Source: Lathyrus oleraceus (taxonomy: Eukaryota > Streptophyta > Magnoliopsida > Fabales > Fabaceae). From it: a stretch of DNA of 64,000 nucleotides. Location: NCBI RefSeq assembly GCF_024323335.1, contig NC_066579.1:132548354-132612353 (forward strand). The letters are read 5' to 3'. Positions 34,360 through 48,950 of this stretch are shown here, piece by piece (position 1 is the first letter of the stretch; each line of letters starts with the position of its first letter). A program made the translations under genes and the position numbers. The notes under the pieces were generated by a model, which searched no databases, was not told where the DNA came from, and saw only the letters and a list, made by a program, of their open reading frames with translations.

Positions 34360-36146
34360 TGATAACACGAAATTATATCGCTTTTTAAGACTTAATTCAA
34401 TTAAATTATTTTATCATTTACGCTAGTTCATCTCATTTTATCAGATATTATGCAGTATTCCTCTTCTATTTATATCAGGTACCCATTTTGAAGCAAAAGT
34501 GAAAAAGGAAAGAAAAGGAGGTGTAAAAAGGAACAAAAAGGAGAGAAAAGGAACCAAAGGCCAAAGCCCAGCCCAAAGCGCACAAGTCACCAATGCTGTG
34601 CCTGTGACGGACGTCACAGGACGCGTGACGAGCGTCACGCGAAGTAGCCTTGTGACGGACGTCACACATGGTGTGACGAGCGTCACACCAGTCCACTAGC
34701 TTTTTGGCGCAAGTTACGCTCTCGGAGGAATGGAAGTAACGTTGAGGACTTCGTGTCCTATTCCCAAGCCGTGAATTTAGCACGCTGAAGACTCGTGGAA
34801 AAGAAGAAAAAGGCAGTCAGTAGCACTACTATAAATAGCTACCCTAATCCCTCTCGTTGGCTCTCCTCTCTTTGCCGTTTACACACACCGAAGCTCTGCC
34901 GATTTTCTGTTCAAGCTTTTGCTTATTTTTCTTTTTCCAGCAGAATTAATATTGTTTATTTTATTTGTTTATTGTGCAAGTTTTATTTTCTTCTTCCCTT
35001 GCAAATTTACCTTTCCCGTTTTTTAATTTTTAGATATTTTTCGCGTAGTAGTTTCTACACCGGAAACTACTGTGCAACTTTATACCGGATTTAACCTTAC
35101 GTTATATTCGAGTTTTTTATTTCCTTGATTTAATTTACTGTTTAATTGAAGAATCGAAGAACAAATCCTACCGGCTTGTGGAGGAGTGTTCAAGACCTTT
35201 GTATTACGCATTCAGGTTCTCTAATTGTTATTTAATATTTAATGTTTTACTCTATTGTTTATTTACATTGCCTGCCTGAAATGAGTCTGTGTATGCATGA
35301 TAATAATTATTATTTAGTTAGCATGTCTGGCTAATTCGCCTAGGTATCGGTATGTAAAGTAAGCAGAAAGAGGGGTCAAGACTGAGTCGGTCTATTCAAA
35401 CTTAAAATTAGAATCAATCTTTTTATGGTCTTAACTTACAGGTTTAATAACAAGATTTTTTACAAAAGTAAAAGACATAAAGAAGTTGAAACCAACAGAG
35501 CGAGAGTTTGAGGTTTTAACTGGACAGTGTAAGTTAGTCATTAAGTCTATCTCAGGGCGAGAGCAAGTTTTAGAATTAATTAAATTCTGACCTTTTTCCA
35601 AAAAGTATTTTTAAAGATTGAATGTGAGGACGAGAGTTAAGCATTTAGATTTAATTGTATAACCTAAGTCAACAGAGCGAGAGTTTGAGATAAGGGTGTT
35701 TAAAACGGTCAGTATTTTCTTAAAAAGAGTTTCTGCAACTTTATTGTTTTCAAAATATGATTTTTGACTTAATTATAAGTGACAGCTACATTAATATAAG
35801 ATCATGGTTTCTTCAACAGAGCGAGAGTTTGAGATAAAACCTTTAACCAATAAAGTTAATCGAAACGATTTATTTTAAAACCGAGAGACCGACAAGGAAT
35901 TGATTCCCTAGTTTTGACGAACTACATACCGATATCCGTTTTATTGATATTTAATCTAGATATTAGTTTAGCTCTTAGTTTTTCCCCAAACAATCAAACA
36001 TTTTCACCTTAGATTTACGTAGTAACTTTAGATAACGGTACATCGATTCATAAGTCCCTGTGGGATCGATATCTTTTAAAACTACGCGATAGAACTGTGC
36101 ACTTGCAGTTTGTATCCCATTCTCGACTCACACAGTCGAGCGATCA
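34360..36146 (+). repeat. 3' LTR of the Athila-type element
   Basis: 1787 bp, one base shorter than the 5' LTR. Two substitutions (near 35532 and 35542) and one T deletion (near 36077) were seen by eye. Confidence 0.95.
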
Positions 36147-36151
36147 ACAGT

Positions 36152-36350
36152 GGAAGGGAAAGAAGAATAAAGAAGAAGGAAGAAGATGAAATGAAATATT
36201 GTTATGTTTATTGATTGATTACATGTGGCAATATATCCTTTATATACAACATCCTTATCCCTTATCTACCAATCATGATGGAGTAAACTAAACAAACTAA
36301 TAAAATTGTATTAGCCTAAACCATAATGATTAGCATGATTAATCTCAACA
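36152..36350 (-). repeat. Second half of the left (3') copia LTR
   Basis: Completes the 315-bp LTR begun at 22356-22471; same sequence as 40910-41108. It is adjacent to the purine tract GAGAGGGGC on the minus strand. Confidence 0.9.
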
Positions 36351-36362
36351 GCCCCTCTCAAG

Positions 36363-39300
36363 CTAAGCATGGTGAATATTTATCAAGCCAAGCTTGGAAA
36401 TGAATTTGTTGAATGTTGAAGTTGGTAATGCCTTGGTTAAAAAATCAGCCAGCTGCTCATGTGTAGAGATAGGTAGAAGTCGAAGTAATCCTTGTTGAAG
36501 TTTCTCACGAACCAAATGACAATCAATTTCTAGATGCTTAGTTCGTTCATGGAATACCGGATTGGACGCAATATGCATTGCACTTTGACTGTCACAATAA
36601 AGAACAGGAAGTTTGGTACACTTGATGTGCAGTTCCTTCATGAGAACAATCAGCCAAAGCAGTTCACATGTGGCGAATGACAATGCTCTGTACTCTGCCT
36701 CTGATGATGATCTGGAAATGGTGTCCTGTTTCTTTGTACGCCACGATATAAGAGAGGTTCCAAGGAAAAAAACAGTATCCTGAAATGGATCTTCTTGAGT
36801 CAATGCAGCCTGCCCAGTCAGAATCTGAGAAACCAAGTAATTGCAGCTCAGCATTTCTTCGAAATATTATTCCTCTGCCAGGACTGGTTTTCAAGTATCT
36901 AATGACTCTGCAGGCAGCATGATAGTGAGCCATTGTTGGGTTGTGCAAAAACTGGCTAAGTTGTTGTGTGGCATAAGTAATATCTGGGCGTGTGGTATTA
37001 AGATATAACAGTCGTCCTATCAGTCGTCTGTACGATCCAATGTCCTCAAAGGCCTTGTCATTGTCAGCATGTAACTTGACAGATGGATCTGTAGGTGTGG
37101 GAGTTGGTTTGGATCCAAGCATGCCTGATTCCTGCAGGAGATCAAGACAGTATTTTCTTTGGGACAATGAAATTCCTGCCTGTGAATGAGCAACTTCAAG
37201 GCCAAGGAAATACTTGAGTATGCCCAGATTTTTTATGCTGAAATTTTCATCCAGGATAAGCTTAATGCGATCAAACTCAGACATGGATGTTCCAGCTAGG
37301 ATTATGTCATCAACATATACTAGAATGGCTGTGAAGTGATCATTGGTTTTCAAAGTGAATAGTGAGTAGTCAGAAGCAGACTGAGTGTAACCTTGCTGCA
37401 GGAGTAAAGCTGTCAATTTTTCATACCATTTTCGACTGGCTTGTTTAAGACCATATAATCTCTTTTGGAGTTTGCACACTTGGTTAGGTTTGTGACATGT
37501 AACACCTTCAAGTATGGTCATGTATACATCTTCCTGCAATTCCCCATGTAGAAAAGCATTGTTAACATCCAATTGATGCAAAAACCAGTTGTTGATGGCA
37601 GCAGTTGCAAGAAGAGTTCTGACAGTGGTAAGCTTTGCTACAGGTGAAAATGTGTCAAAAAAATCAAGCCCTTCAATTTGATTGTATCCCTTTGCAACCA
37701 GTCTGGCTTTATACCTTTCTATTGTGCCATCTGCTCTATGTTTCACTTTGAAAACCCATCTGTTACCAATAGGTTTGACATGTAGTGGCAGATCAACTAT
37801 GTTCCAAGTCCTATTCTTGTCTAGTGCATCTAATTCAGACTTCATAGCCTTGATCAAATGTTCAGACAAACATGCTTCTTTGTAGTTCTTTGGTTCATGT
37901 GTGGAAGTGATATTGGATGCAAAGACACGATGAGATGCAGATAGAAAATGCAGGGAATCATAATTTGAAATAGGGTAGTTAGTTGTACCTGATGATGACT
38001 TGACTGCTGATACATCAGATGTATTACACACATAATCTGAGAGATAATGGGGTGTATGCTTAGCTCTAACAGGCCTGCTGTCAATGACTGGTGCATCAGT
38101 AACAGGTTGAGTGTCATGGTTTTCATCAATATTATCCAGAGGTTCATGGTGCAGTGTGTCAGTGGTTGTGTTAGAATAAGGATCATGTTCCTCAGTTGTG
38201 GGTTCAATGTTTTGTGTTGGAACATGTGTGGTAGGTTCATTGTGTGATAAGTCATTAGAATCTTTGTATGGGTGATAAGTCCAGTTAGTGGAATTCACAT
38301 TTGAGTAAGGGAAAATATGTTCATGGTGTATAACATTTCTAGAAATCAGAACTGTATGACTGTTAATGTCATAGAGTATCACACCCTTCATACCATTTTT
38401 GTATCCTAAGAAAACACATTTTTGACCTCTTGGCTCTAATTTGGTTCTGTGCATATGCAGTGTGGATGCAAAAGCAATGGATCCAAAAACTTTAAGGTTG
38501 TGCATATCAGGATGAGTGTTGTGCAGTATGAAGTGAGGAGACATATTGTTTAAGACTTGTGTAGGAAGTTTGTTTATAATGAATGTGGCATGTAGGATAG
38601 CATATGACTAGAATTCTTTTGGAAGTTTGGATTGAAAAAGTAGGGCTCTCCCAACATTTAGTAAATGTTGGTGTTTCCTCTCCACACGACCATTTTGTTG
38701 TGGAGATTCAACACAGCTGGTTTGATGGATGATTCCTTTAGATGAAAAAAATTCAGGGATATTAAACGCAGGGCCATTATCTGTTCTAATGATTTTGACA
38801 TGGAGACTATGTTGGTTTTCTATGAGATTGACAAAATCAATGACATGCTGTCTAGCTTCAGATTTGGTTTTCATTAGTGTTATCCATGTATATCTGCTAC
38901 AATCATCAACAGCAGTTAAAAAATAGGAATGGCCATGTAAAGATTGGACTGCAAGAGGTCCCCAAATATCAAAATGGACCAAATCATAAGGATGAGCAGC
39001 TCTATTATTACTAACAGTATAAGGGAGTTTTCTTTGTCTAGCATAACTACAAACATCACAAACATCCTTGTGATTAACTTTGATAAAAGGAAATTGAGTG
39101 TGTAGGTACAATAATCTGTTTTGAGATAAGTGTCCTAATCTAAAATGCCATAAGGCTTTGTCAAGTAAGATGACACTAGCTGCTAAAGCAGTGGTTAAAA
39201 CAGGTGTGTGTGTGGCAGGTGAATCATTATCTCTCAGTGTTAGGTAATACAATCCATCTTTCTGCTCAGCAAAACCAGTCATCTTCAGGGTGAGTTTGTC

Positions 39301-40695
39301 CTGTATGACACATTGTGATTTAAGAAAATTGACAATGTAATTAGAAGATTCACACAACTTTGAAACAGATAATAAATTTAAAGAGAATTCAGGGAGTAAA
39401 AGCACATTATGCACAATGAAATCAGAAGAGAAATGAATTGTTCCAGAGTGATCAGCAACAAGACATTGTCCATTTGGTAATCTAACATTGATAGGGATAA
39501 TTTTCTTATATGTATGGAACCATTTAACAGAGGTACAAATGTGATAAGTAGCTCCTGAATCAATGATCCAAGAGCCATTACTATTACTATGCATGCAATG
39601 ATATGTGTTACCTGTTGATGGATGACCAACATCAACTTGGTTGGAAGAAGCATGTGCTGAAGATTGTCCAAGATTAGATTTCTGAAGTAGATCCATTAGA
39701 GCACTGAATTGGCCTTGAGTCATAGGTGAATTGTCACTCTGAATATCAGCATTATGAGATGAAGATCCATCATTATTTCCATCTGTTGCCACATTGCTAG
39801 CTGAATTTTGAAATTGTTTCTGCATATGGGGTGGAACACCATGTTTCTTGAAGCAATTTTCAACAGTATGGTTAGTCTTGCCACAGAATGTGCAAATGCG
39901 AACACCGTGTTTGAAGGCATTGTTTCTTGTTCCAAACCTCTTGGAATCAGCAGCATTGATCAGTGTTTGGGCTTCATCATGTGGAATGGGGAGCTGGAGT
40001 TGGCGTTCATGTTGAATCACCATGGAAAATATCTTGTTCATATTTGGTAATGGATCCATCGATAAAATTTGGGACTTCACTACAGCAAACTGTTCATTTA
40101 AACCAGTCAAAAATCTGATGATCTGCAATAGCTGGTGATTAGATCTTGCACTGCGCATAGCCTCACATGTACACTTTATGCGGCAGGTGCAGATTGGTAA
40201 TGGTAGATACAGATCCAGCTCTTCCCAAAGGATTTTAAGATCAGAGAAAAAATTTGTAACTGATTTGGTTTCTTGTTTCAGGTTGTAAATTTCTTGTTGC
40301 AGCTCAGAGATTCGTATTAAATCGCCCTGTGAAAACCTTTCTTTCAAGTCATTCCATACATCCAACGCATTTTCCATGAAGACAATGGACTGTGAGATTG
40401 AATCTGAAATGGAATTCATGATCCCAGAATGAACAAGCATGTTGCAGCGGTTCCAAGCATGCAGGGATGGATCAAAAGAATCTGATGGAACAGGGAGAGA
40501 GCCATCAATGAACTCAATCTTCATTTTTCCACCAAGAGCTCTCTTCATGCTTCGAGCCCATGAATGATAATTGGAACCGGTGAGTTTGGGAAGAACTGTT
40601 ACAGAGCCAGGGCCATCACTGGGATGAACGAAATACGGCGAGGTTTGATCCAAAGCAGGATCAGTTGATGAGGATGAAGCTCGAGAGGGAGCCAT
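36363..40695 (-). pseudogene. gag-pol: gag-pol of the copia element, two lesions
   Basis: Starts at ATG 40695-40693 (MAPSRASSSS...). Gag carries a CCHC knuckle (CTFCGKTNHTVENC). Then come protease (DSGATYH), integrase (HHCC finger, 'FDIWGP', 'TDNG', 'SPQQNGRVERKHQ'), reverse transcriptase (YVDD, about 37300) and RNase H, ending at 36363. The integrase-RT order is the copia type. Two breaks: an in-frame TAG at 38610-38608 where family members have Trp after 'KEF', and a frameshift in RNase H at an A7 run (36766-36772), equivalent to one extra base. Both are single-base changes in a long open frame. Confidence 0.9.
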
Positions 40696-40793
40696 GAGAA
40701 TCGAATGAATTGAATGAGAGAGATGAAATGAGATGGAGGAACGAATTCAGTGGGATAGCAGCGGAAAAAGGATCGGATTGGCGAATGATACCA

Positions 40794-41108
40794 TATTGTG
40801 ATTAATCAAGATTCATCAAGATTCATTCATGGTGGGATATAACCATGCCATTATCAAGAGTCTTGCAGAATTATAACAGAAAACAGGAGGGAAGCATAAC
40901 AGAAACTGTGGAAGGGAAAGACGAATAAAGAAGAAGGAAGAAGATGAAATGAAATATTGTTATGTTTATTGATTGATTACATGTGGCAATATATCCTTTA
41001 TATACAACATCCTTATCCCTTATTTACCAATCATGATGGAGTAAACTAAACAAACTAATAAAACTGTATTAGCCTAAATCATAATGATTAGCATGATTAA
41101 TCTCAACA
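40794..41108 (-). repeat. Right (5') copia LTR
   Basis: 315 bp, uninterrupted; serves as reference for the split left LTR. Confidence 0.9.
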
Positions 41109-41113
41109 GAACC

Positions 41114-41445
41114 CACTGAGATTATTATCTCAACCCATGTTGTTAATTATTTTTCATGTAGTTATGATCAGGCGAAGAGTAAGGACAAGATAGCGGGATG
41201 TTCTTGCTTATCTGATGTTTTTGATGGCTTTTCCATTGTGTAAATATTTTTGAGATCATTCTATAATGATCTAGTTCCTAGTTTAATTTTGGGCATCTTT
41301 GTGTATATTTAGTGCCAAATAGGATTTTTTTTTGGGACATATAATATGTACATTGTTGCTATTAGGCGCTTATGTATTTCAGTACCAGTATTACATACTA
41401 TGAATAATATCTATTTTTAGATATATATTATATCTGGGTGTTACA
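41114..41445 (+). repeat. Last part of the outer solo LTR
   Basis: Continues 'cactgagattattatctcaa' directly from the pre-copia sequence and ends GGGTGTTACA before ATAAT. Confidence 0.75.
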
Positions 41446-41450
41446 ATAAT

Positions 41451-42779
<1,329 letters not shown>

Positions 42780-42780
<1 letters not shown>

Positions 42781-43080
42781 GTAAGTGGTGTGTGGTGGGA
42801 TACTTCAACACAATGGTTAGGCTTCATGAAAGATGGGGACATGGTTCAGGTTCAAGGTTTCAATCTTCAGATTTTGTTGAATTTATTAAAGATTTGGCTT
42901 TAAATGACATCCCTATTCTTGGTAGGAGGTTTAGGTGGTTCCAGTCGAATGGGGTGCTATGAGTAAAATTGATCGCTTTTTAGTGTAAGATGGTTGGAAG
43001 AACCTGTGGGTCTCGAGAAGTCTTTCGGCTCTATCATGATATGTTCTGATCATTGTGACATTATTCTTCAATTATTGCTC
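42780..43080 (+). pseudogene. LINE (L1-type) endonuclease fragment, decayed
   Basis: Reading across frames gives 'SSDFVEFIKDLALNDIPILG', then 'RRFRWFQSNG' and 'KIDRFLV', a pattern typical of the endonuclease domain of plant L1 LINEs ('GRRFTW ... SRLDRFL'). A frameshift follows 'SNG' near 42957 and further stops follow. No reverse transcriptase is present. Confidence 0.65.
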
Positions 43081-44340
43081 ATATTTAGGATCATATATTG
43101 TTTTATTTCAATAACTATAGGTACGATCAGAGTTCTGTGGAGTCTGTACTAGGACAATTTTACTGGATTATAACAAAGAAGGCATGTGAGTATGCAAAAT
43201 ATGCCCATTGACTCAACAATTGTCGAGTGCCAAACACGTGGTGATATGTCGCTCGATATAAGGCACGAAATAACCTGGGTTTGGGTAATAGGCCATCATA
43301 TTGGACTTGTGACAATGGATATATGTGTTTGTAGGTATTGTCAAGGTGACTAAAGGTGGTGAAGTGTGCAATCAATTGATTAGCTATTTAGTTTTGATGA
43401 TGACAACACCATAATATCAAATGATATCCATTGAAGTTGTTATTTATTGAATATAACCCAAGTGGTCGAAAATGCTCAAGATATTTTATCTAGCTAACCT
43501 CTTGGATCAAGCTATCCTCTTGAATATGTTCTTCATGATAAATTCATCTCTTTGAAGTCAACATTATTGCAAAAACATTTCAAATTGAAAAAATATTTAA
43601 ATAGAAAAATAGTTTAAATTTCACGAGTATAGGTTTTAATCATCCTTGCATTCCAACCCCTTGCAAAAAAGATTTGCATGTCCTTAGCCATCAACCAAGG
43701 AATGATTTTTGAAGGGATTTCTCGCTTAGGGCGAGAATTCTCGTCTTGCTTAAAATTGCATCAAAGTGCACTAGGCACACACAGGGCCCAACCAACGAGC
43801 CTTCTACAATAACATTTTTTATATGTTTTGCTTATTCATTTTTCATCTCCAAACACATCATAATTCAGAGGAAAAATGTGCTTAATAACAAAATAATCAA
43901 ATTTGTGTCGCCATAAAATTCTCCATTATAAATTCCAAGTTAGAGCAACTTTGCATCGCAATAAAATTCTCCATTAACATTTCAAAGTTGGATTGTTGAG
44001 AATTTGGTGGTTCCTCATAATATTGAGTGTTTATTGTAGAATTATTTTGGGTCTTCTATCCACCCTAGATTATAAGTATTGGGATAAGAGTTTCCATGAT
44101 TATTTTTTTTCACAATTCACCATATTTTGGATAGACCCCATGCATAACATAAAAGAAACAACAGAAAAGAAAAAACACGATTTTCAACCCTAACCTAACC
44201 AAACAACACTATTTCAAACCCTTGACGAAACAACACGATTTTCAACCCTAACCTAACCAAACAACACCATCTTCAAACCTGAAGAAACAACAACATTTTC
44301 AACCAGAACCACGGTTTGTGCTTTCGTACCGTTTAGGAAG
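43081..44340. other. Intergenic DNA, nothing assigned
   Basis: AT-rich, with a local repeat of 'cgattttcaaccctaaccta' at about 44178 and 44238. No gene or element end recognised. Confidence 0.6.
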
Positions 44341-44464
44341 GAGTTGATACCGTGTTCTTCATTCTTGACAAGGAGGACGTCAAAGATTCTGATAACATTT
44401 GTTTACTTATTCATCATGTTTCCGGTACGTAAATGTTTTCCCTATGCACCTACAGTACTGTCAT

Positions 44465-44845
44465 TTTTCATTTATGTTTATGTATTTGTTATTATTGATG
44501 TTATTGTTGATGACACTATTGTTGATGATGTTTGTATCTTGATGCCACTTTTATTGTTGATGATGTTTATTGATGATGTTCGTTGATGATTCTATTGTTG
44601 ATTCTATTGTTGATTATGTTATTATTGATGATGCTTTTGTTGATGATGTTATTGTTGATGATTATATTGTTGATACTGCTATTATTGATGTTTGTGTCTT
44701 GATGCCACTGTTGTTGTTGATTATGTTTGTTGATGATGCTATTATTAATGATGTTATTATTGGTGTTATTGCTGATAATTTTTTTTTTATGATGCTATTG
44801 TAGATACTATTGTTGTTGATTCTATTCTTGACAATGCTATTGTAG
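44465..44845 (+). repeat. GATGATGTT/ATTGTTGAT low-complexity tract
   Basis: Trinucleotide-rich stretch whose frames read as Val/Ile-Asp-Asp repeats. It leads into the transposase-like region at 44846. Confidence 0.7.
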
Positions 44846-46990
44846 ATGACCTCTTCTTCATCTAGTAGCAACGAAACTATGTATTCAAATGGACACCGTT
44901 CAAATGATTCTCAATCTGTAGTAGAACAACAGAAAAAAAATCAAAGAGGTGCCACAATGATGACTAAATTAGCAAAAGTCCATAACTCAGCTGTCAAACT
45001 CCTGGTCGATAGTGTTGTTTATACTATTCTTGATGGTCTTCATTCCTCTGTTTTAAGAGTTATGTTGTCTTCCTTGGACGTAGCAAAGTCAACATATTAT
45101 TAGATGACTGGAAAGATGTAGTATATGAGGTGAAAATTAGCATATGGACAGACATTAAGGTATATCAATTTTAACTTTCATCGATTCGATATTATTTTAT
45201 ATAAACGCTAATACATACTTATTGATGTAAATATATAGCTGAGATTTGAGTTTAATTATGAATAGAAGTTAAAGAAAACGTAGATCACTTATGCTGGTAT
45301 GGCTTGGAGAATTTTTAAGTCACGACTCACTAGTGACTACATTACGAAGCCTAAGCCTGATATTGACCGCCCATGGGTGAAATATCTTTTTCTTGGCAAG
45401 AAGGTTTGGGAAAAGTTTGTGAAGTCTCGTAGGTTCAAGAAGTTCATGGTTAGTACGAGTTGTATTTTCTGATAATTTAATGGATACAACCATGGATATT
45501 AATATTTTTCATATGTTTTAAACAAGTTAAAAGTGAAGTAGGAAAGCTGAACAAGTCAAAGAACAAATACCCCTATAAATTGTCTCTTGGGGGATACAAG
45601 AAACTTAAGAAAACCATAATTTCTAAAAAAAACTAAGAGAAGAAGACTCCATGAGTCGTGATCGGGAACCATTTCCACCATCACGACATGAGAACTAGAA
45701 GAGAGTTTGACAATAACCAAATGGAGAGTAAAACTTATATGCCTCAAGAGCATTCGCTGAGAAAACTATAAGTAGGATTTGTGATGCGTATGTTATGTGT
45801 TACTTAAACCCTTTTGGTAATAAACAATATATGTCTTATCATGTTGTGTAGGATTCATTAGCTAACTTAGCCCGTGAAGGTTCCTTTGTTCCAAAACCAC
45901 GACATGATATTTTAGTAGAAGCAATCAGAATAAAGGAGAATGATGGGCGTGTCTGTGGGGTTGGAAATGGCATCGACCTGAGAGTGTTTTTGGTACGCTT
46001 AGAAAAAGCACCAGGCAGGTGCAAAAAGAAATGTTGGAAGATATTCAGAGGAAGATTGATACTCAAAAGCAAGAATTTGATGAGAAGTTAGAAGCGGGGC
46101 GGGAAACTCGCCGAAAAGAATTGGAAAAAATATAAGAGTTATATGCGGAATGTGAGAGTGAGAATATTCTGATATCTGAAATGTATGATATATATTGTGT
46201 TAACTTACTTTTGTGTTCCTATATTTTATATGATGTAGAGAATAAGTTGAACCTCCCCACAGTGTAGAAATGAAGATGGTGATGCTGATGACCAATTGCC
46301 TGCCAGAAATATTGTATGTGGTGCAAGCATGAAAGGAAGTTGTTCAACCACCCCCACCAGTAGAGAGATCCATAACAGATTATTGGCTCTCTATGAAGAA
46401 TCATACACCAACATGTTATGTTACGTTATACGTAACGAAGATGTGGTGTTTACTCTTCTGCTAAAACATGATCTAGAGATAGAGGGGTTAAAGGAATTCA
46501 TTATGATTCCTAAAGATATAAAGGATATGATCGTGGGAGAATGGTAGCTGGACATAGGGTTACTACAAGTTCGACACACATAAGTATATCTCATTATGGT
46601 ACATTCATTATTTTGTATATAACTAATTCCTCACATGTTTTTTGTATTTTATTTAACCATTTAGGTACATTCACCGTCTTTGTATAGAAATAAATAAGTT
46701 GTCTACTTATGGATCGTTGGATCCAGTTTGAGTACGATTTACAAATAATTATCCAAAAAATATTGAAGAATACTTAACATCACGGATAACGGTGGGGAAA
46801 GAATATTACTTAGAAATGTTCCTAAATAAGTGAGTAATTATTATAGTTAGTTTTCATGTTTTACCAAATATTAATTTTATACGCTTGTATTGTTCATTTA
46901 AAAATCGTTATCAATTGATCATCATATCTCTTCGACCGAATATGGTACCTACATTGAGTTCGTTACACTATGAATTTGCTCCTATTATGA
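44846..46990 (+). pseudogene. Decayed CACTA transposon coding region (Transposase_24/Ptta and Ulp1-like)
   Basis: Begins MTSSSSSSNETMYSNGHRSN and 'RGATMMTKLAKVHN'. Then 'LLDDWKDVVYEVKISIWTDI', 'GMAWRIFKSRLTSDYI', 'KYPYKLSLGGYKKLK' and 'RHDILVEAIRIKENDGRVCG' follow in different frames (to about 46100). This succession is typical of plant En/Spm Ptta-type proteins. At 46296-46730 'GLKEFIMIPKDIKDMIVGEW' and 'IHRLCIEINKLSTYGSLDP' resemble the entry to a Ulp1-like domain. Some breaks may be introns (for example GT after 'TDIK' at about 45160), but stops and shifts show decay. A related inverted copy is at 56400-57000. Confidence 0.65.
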
Positions 46991-47441
46991 AACAAATTAT
47001 TATTAAGTAATCTTATGTTTACGAGACTTTTAGTAATATTTTCTTTGACTTTGCAATTATCTTAGCGTGTAATATTTTTAAATCATTTTCAATATACAGG
47101 ATTGTAGAAAGACACTATAGGTTGAACAACTCTAAAAAAAAATTGTATTTTGTGAGTCCAAGATAAATGGATTAATTATAACATTCAATTATATGTATTC
47201 ATGAAATGAAATGTGTGATTATTATATTTATAAATTTTTTAATTTATACTAGAAAATAAGCAGAGAGAGATGTGGGTACTATGTAATAAAATATTTATCA
47301 ATCATTTATAGTTCAATCATGTATTTGAATTTGTTTTTCTATATTGTCATTTCATATAACATAAAATAGTTAGTTTATCTTATTGCAATCAATGAAAATG
47401 TTGTGTTTTGTTGTTTATTGTTTATAGTATTTTGTGTTAAA

Positions 47442-47518
<77 letters not shown>

Positions 47519-48151
47519 GTATTTTTAAGTTTTTACAACAGTTTTATTTCGTTCGTAGGACAAAAGTTCAATAGTGAGTTAGGACAACATGATTCCGATT
47601 AAAAAATAGATTAATTGTTATACACTAATCATATACCTGCAATATTGTGGATGCATCTCCAATAATATTAAAAACCTTATCAAACAGTTTTAACGATGAT
47701 TCTTTAAATATTTTAATCAAAAAAATTAAACATTAGAATCCTTAAGCTCAATTTACTTCATATGTAATTAAAAAACTTAACATTAAATATTTTTCAATAT
47801 TGTATTTCAAATACGCATCTAAAAAAATTCACACCGGTTGCAAAGTGCATCGCAACAAACGCAATGACCACAATCGCAACACACGCAACCGCAATTTAAA
47901 ACCATGAGATGCACCGTGTATTTAAATTTGGGAGGGTTATCTTATAAATCCAACTCCTATTCTTTTCTATTTGAAGATTCATAATATTTATTACTTGAAG
48001 AGCAACTGCCTATATTACAGCACTGCAAACCATGCACATATAACATTTATTGGAATTGTGATTTGTATCTTAGAAATCCAACTCCTATGTTGGAAACAAA
48101 GATTGTTTATTTAAAGTAATGCATACATGGTTTTTGTTCTGGATATCGAAA
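46991..48151. other. 3' flank of PA1-B
   Basis: From about 47371 the sequence matches 1 onward beside PA1-A, including the (AAT)n run (47444-47516, about twice as long as in copy A). A segment corresponding to about 230-760 of copy A is missing after 47622. Confidence 0.7.
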
Positions 48152-48627
48152 TTAAGCAGTGGAAACACTCTTCAACAAGTCTTTTGGGGTAATCTTAGAG
48201 AAAACGTCTTCTGCTTCAGATTTAGAGGCAAAACACCATCCATATTCAATATCAGGATTAGGATAATGACCGCAAAAGTTACCACTTCCTTTCTTCCTAC
48301 AATCGGCATCAGACTCACATAAGTTAGGGTGTTCATCATTCGTCCTCAAGAAAACTCCATATGGATTTCTGCATTTACCAATAACTAGACCAACAGGGAT
48401 ACATCGACAAAGTGGAGAGCCACATGGTGGGATATCAAATGGAGAACAAACCCCATTGCAGCTTGCTGCTCCTACGTTTTTTGTCAGGAACATACCTGCA
48501 ATTGGCAAAGTCAACTAAAATTGGAACAACCAAAGATGCATGTATGATATTGGTAAGAAAGATGGATAAATTACGTACCTAATGTGGCAAACAGGACAAT
48601 CAAAGAAGCGAGTTTAACAGAAGCCAT
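48152..48627 (-). CDS. PA1: Albumin-1 (PA1) precursor, copy B
   Basis: Exons 48627-48579 and 48495-48152 with an 83-nt intron; 130 residues. Same architecture as copy A: signal peptide, six-cysteine PA1b chain, spacer, PA1a chain, C-terminal propeptide. The PA1b chain is the most diverged of the three: D11, I12, P18, L19, K31 and Y36 differ from copy A, which has E, M, S, A, Y and S there. All six cysteines and the positions F10, R21, I23 and L27 are kept. No break is visible. Confidence 0.95.
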
Positions 48628-48950
48628 TGTTTGATCGAAAGAAAACCAGCTACACTTATTTTTATGAGACCTTTGTTTTATGTTGCATTATTTCATTCTT
48701 GTATGAAGCAATTTATAGAGACGTCTTCTTACCATAGCTGACGGTAAATGTAAAAACAAAACGATATGATAAACAGAATTAAGTTTTAATGCATGCATGA
48801 GTTTTTTGGGGGCTAGCGAGTGTGGCAATATATCAAAGCAAATCATGCATATTCTTTGGCAGCTATCTAGTGTGGCAATAGACCAAAGTAACACAGTGTG
48901 CATAATGTTTTGTGGAGTAACAAGTGTAGTATCTATAATTATTTAGTAAG
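48628..48950 (-). promoter_or_regulatory. PA1-B promoter
   Basis: Nearly identical to copy A: TATAAAT at 48717-48711, GACGTC at 48725-48720 and RY element CATGCATG at 48799-48792. Confidence 0.75.

Larger units (their letters stand above)
22472..36146 (+). mobile_element. Athila/Cyclops-type Ty3 element, TSD ACAGT
   Basis: 13675 bp with LTRs at 22472-24259 and 34360-36146, flanked by ACAGT (22467-22471, 36147-36151), inserted in a copia LTR. Order: primer site, gag-pol with frameshifts, two env-position ORFs, two polypurine-like tracts, 3' LTR. Athila assignment rests on the tRNA-Asp primer site, the gag motif '[12 protein letters not shown]', the DLGAG protease and the extra 3' ORFs. Pea Cyclops belongs to this lineage. 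The LTRs differ at only about three positions, so insertion is very recent. Confidence 0.92.
22356..41108 (-). mobile_element. Ty1/copia retrotransposon, TSD GAACC, split by an Athila-type element
   Basis: Minus-oriented element with 315-bp LTRs: right LTR 40794-41108, left LTR 22356-22471 plus 36152-36350. It is flanked by GAACC (22351-22355, 41109-41113). On the minus strand the LTRs run TGTTGAGATT...CACAATA. The internal region is 36351-40793. The minus-strand primer site is TGGTATCA-like (40793-40780), and a purine tract GAGAGGGGC lies next to the left LTR. The LTRs differ at about eight positions, so it is older than the Athila-type insertion within it. Confidence 0.9.

Noticed and set aside
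36992..40050. Plus-strand ORFs opposite the copia gag-pol
   Set aside because: Shadows of the minus-strand polyprotein.
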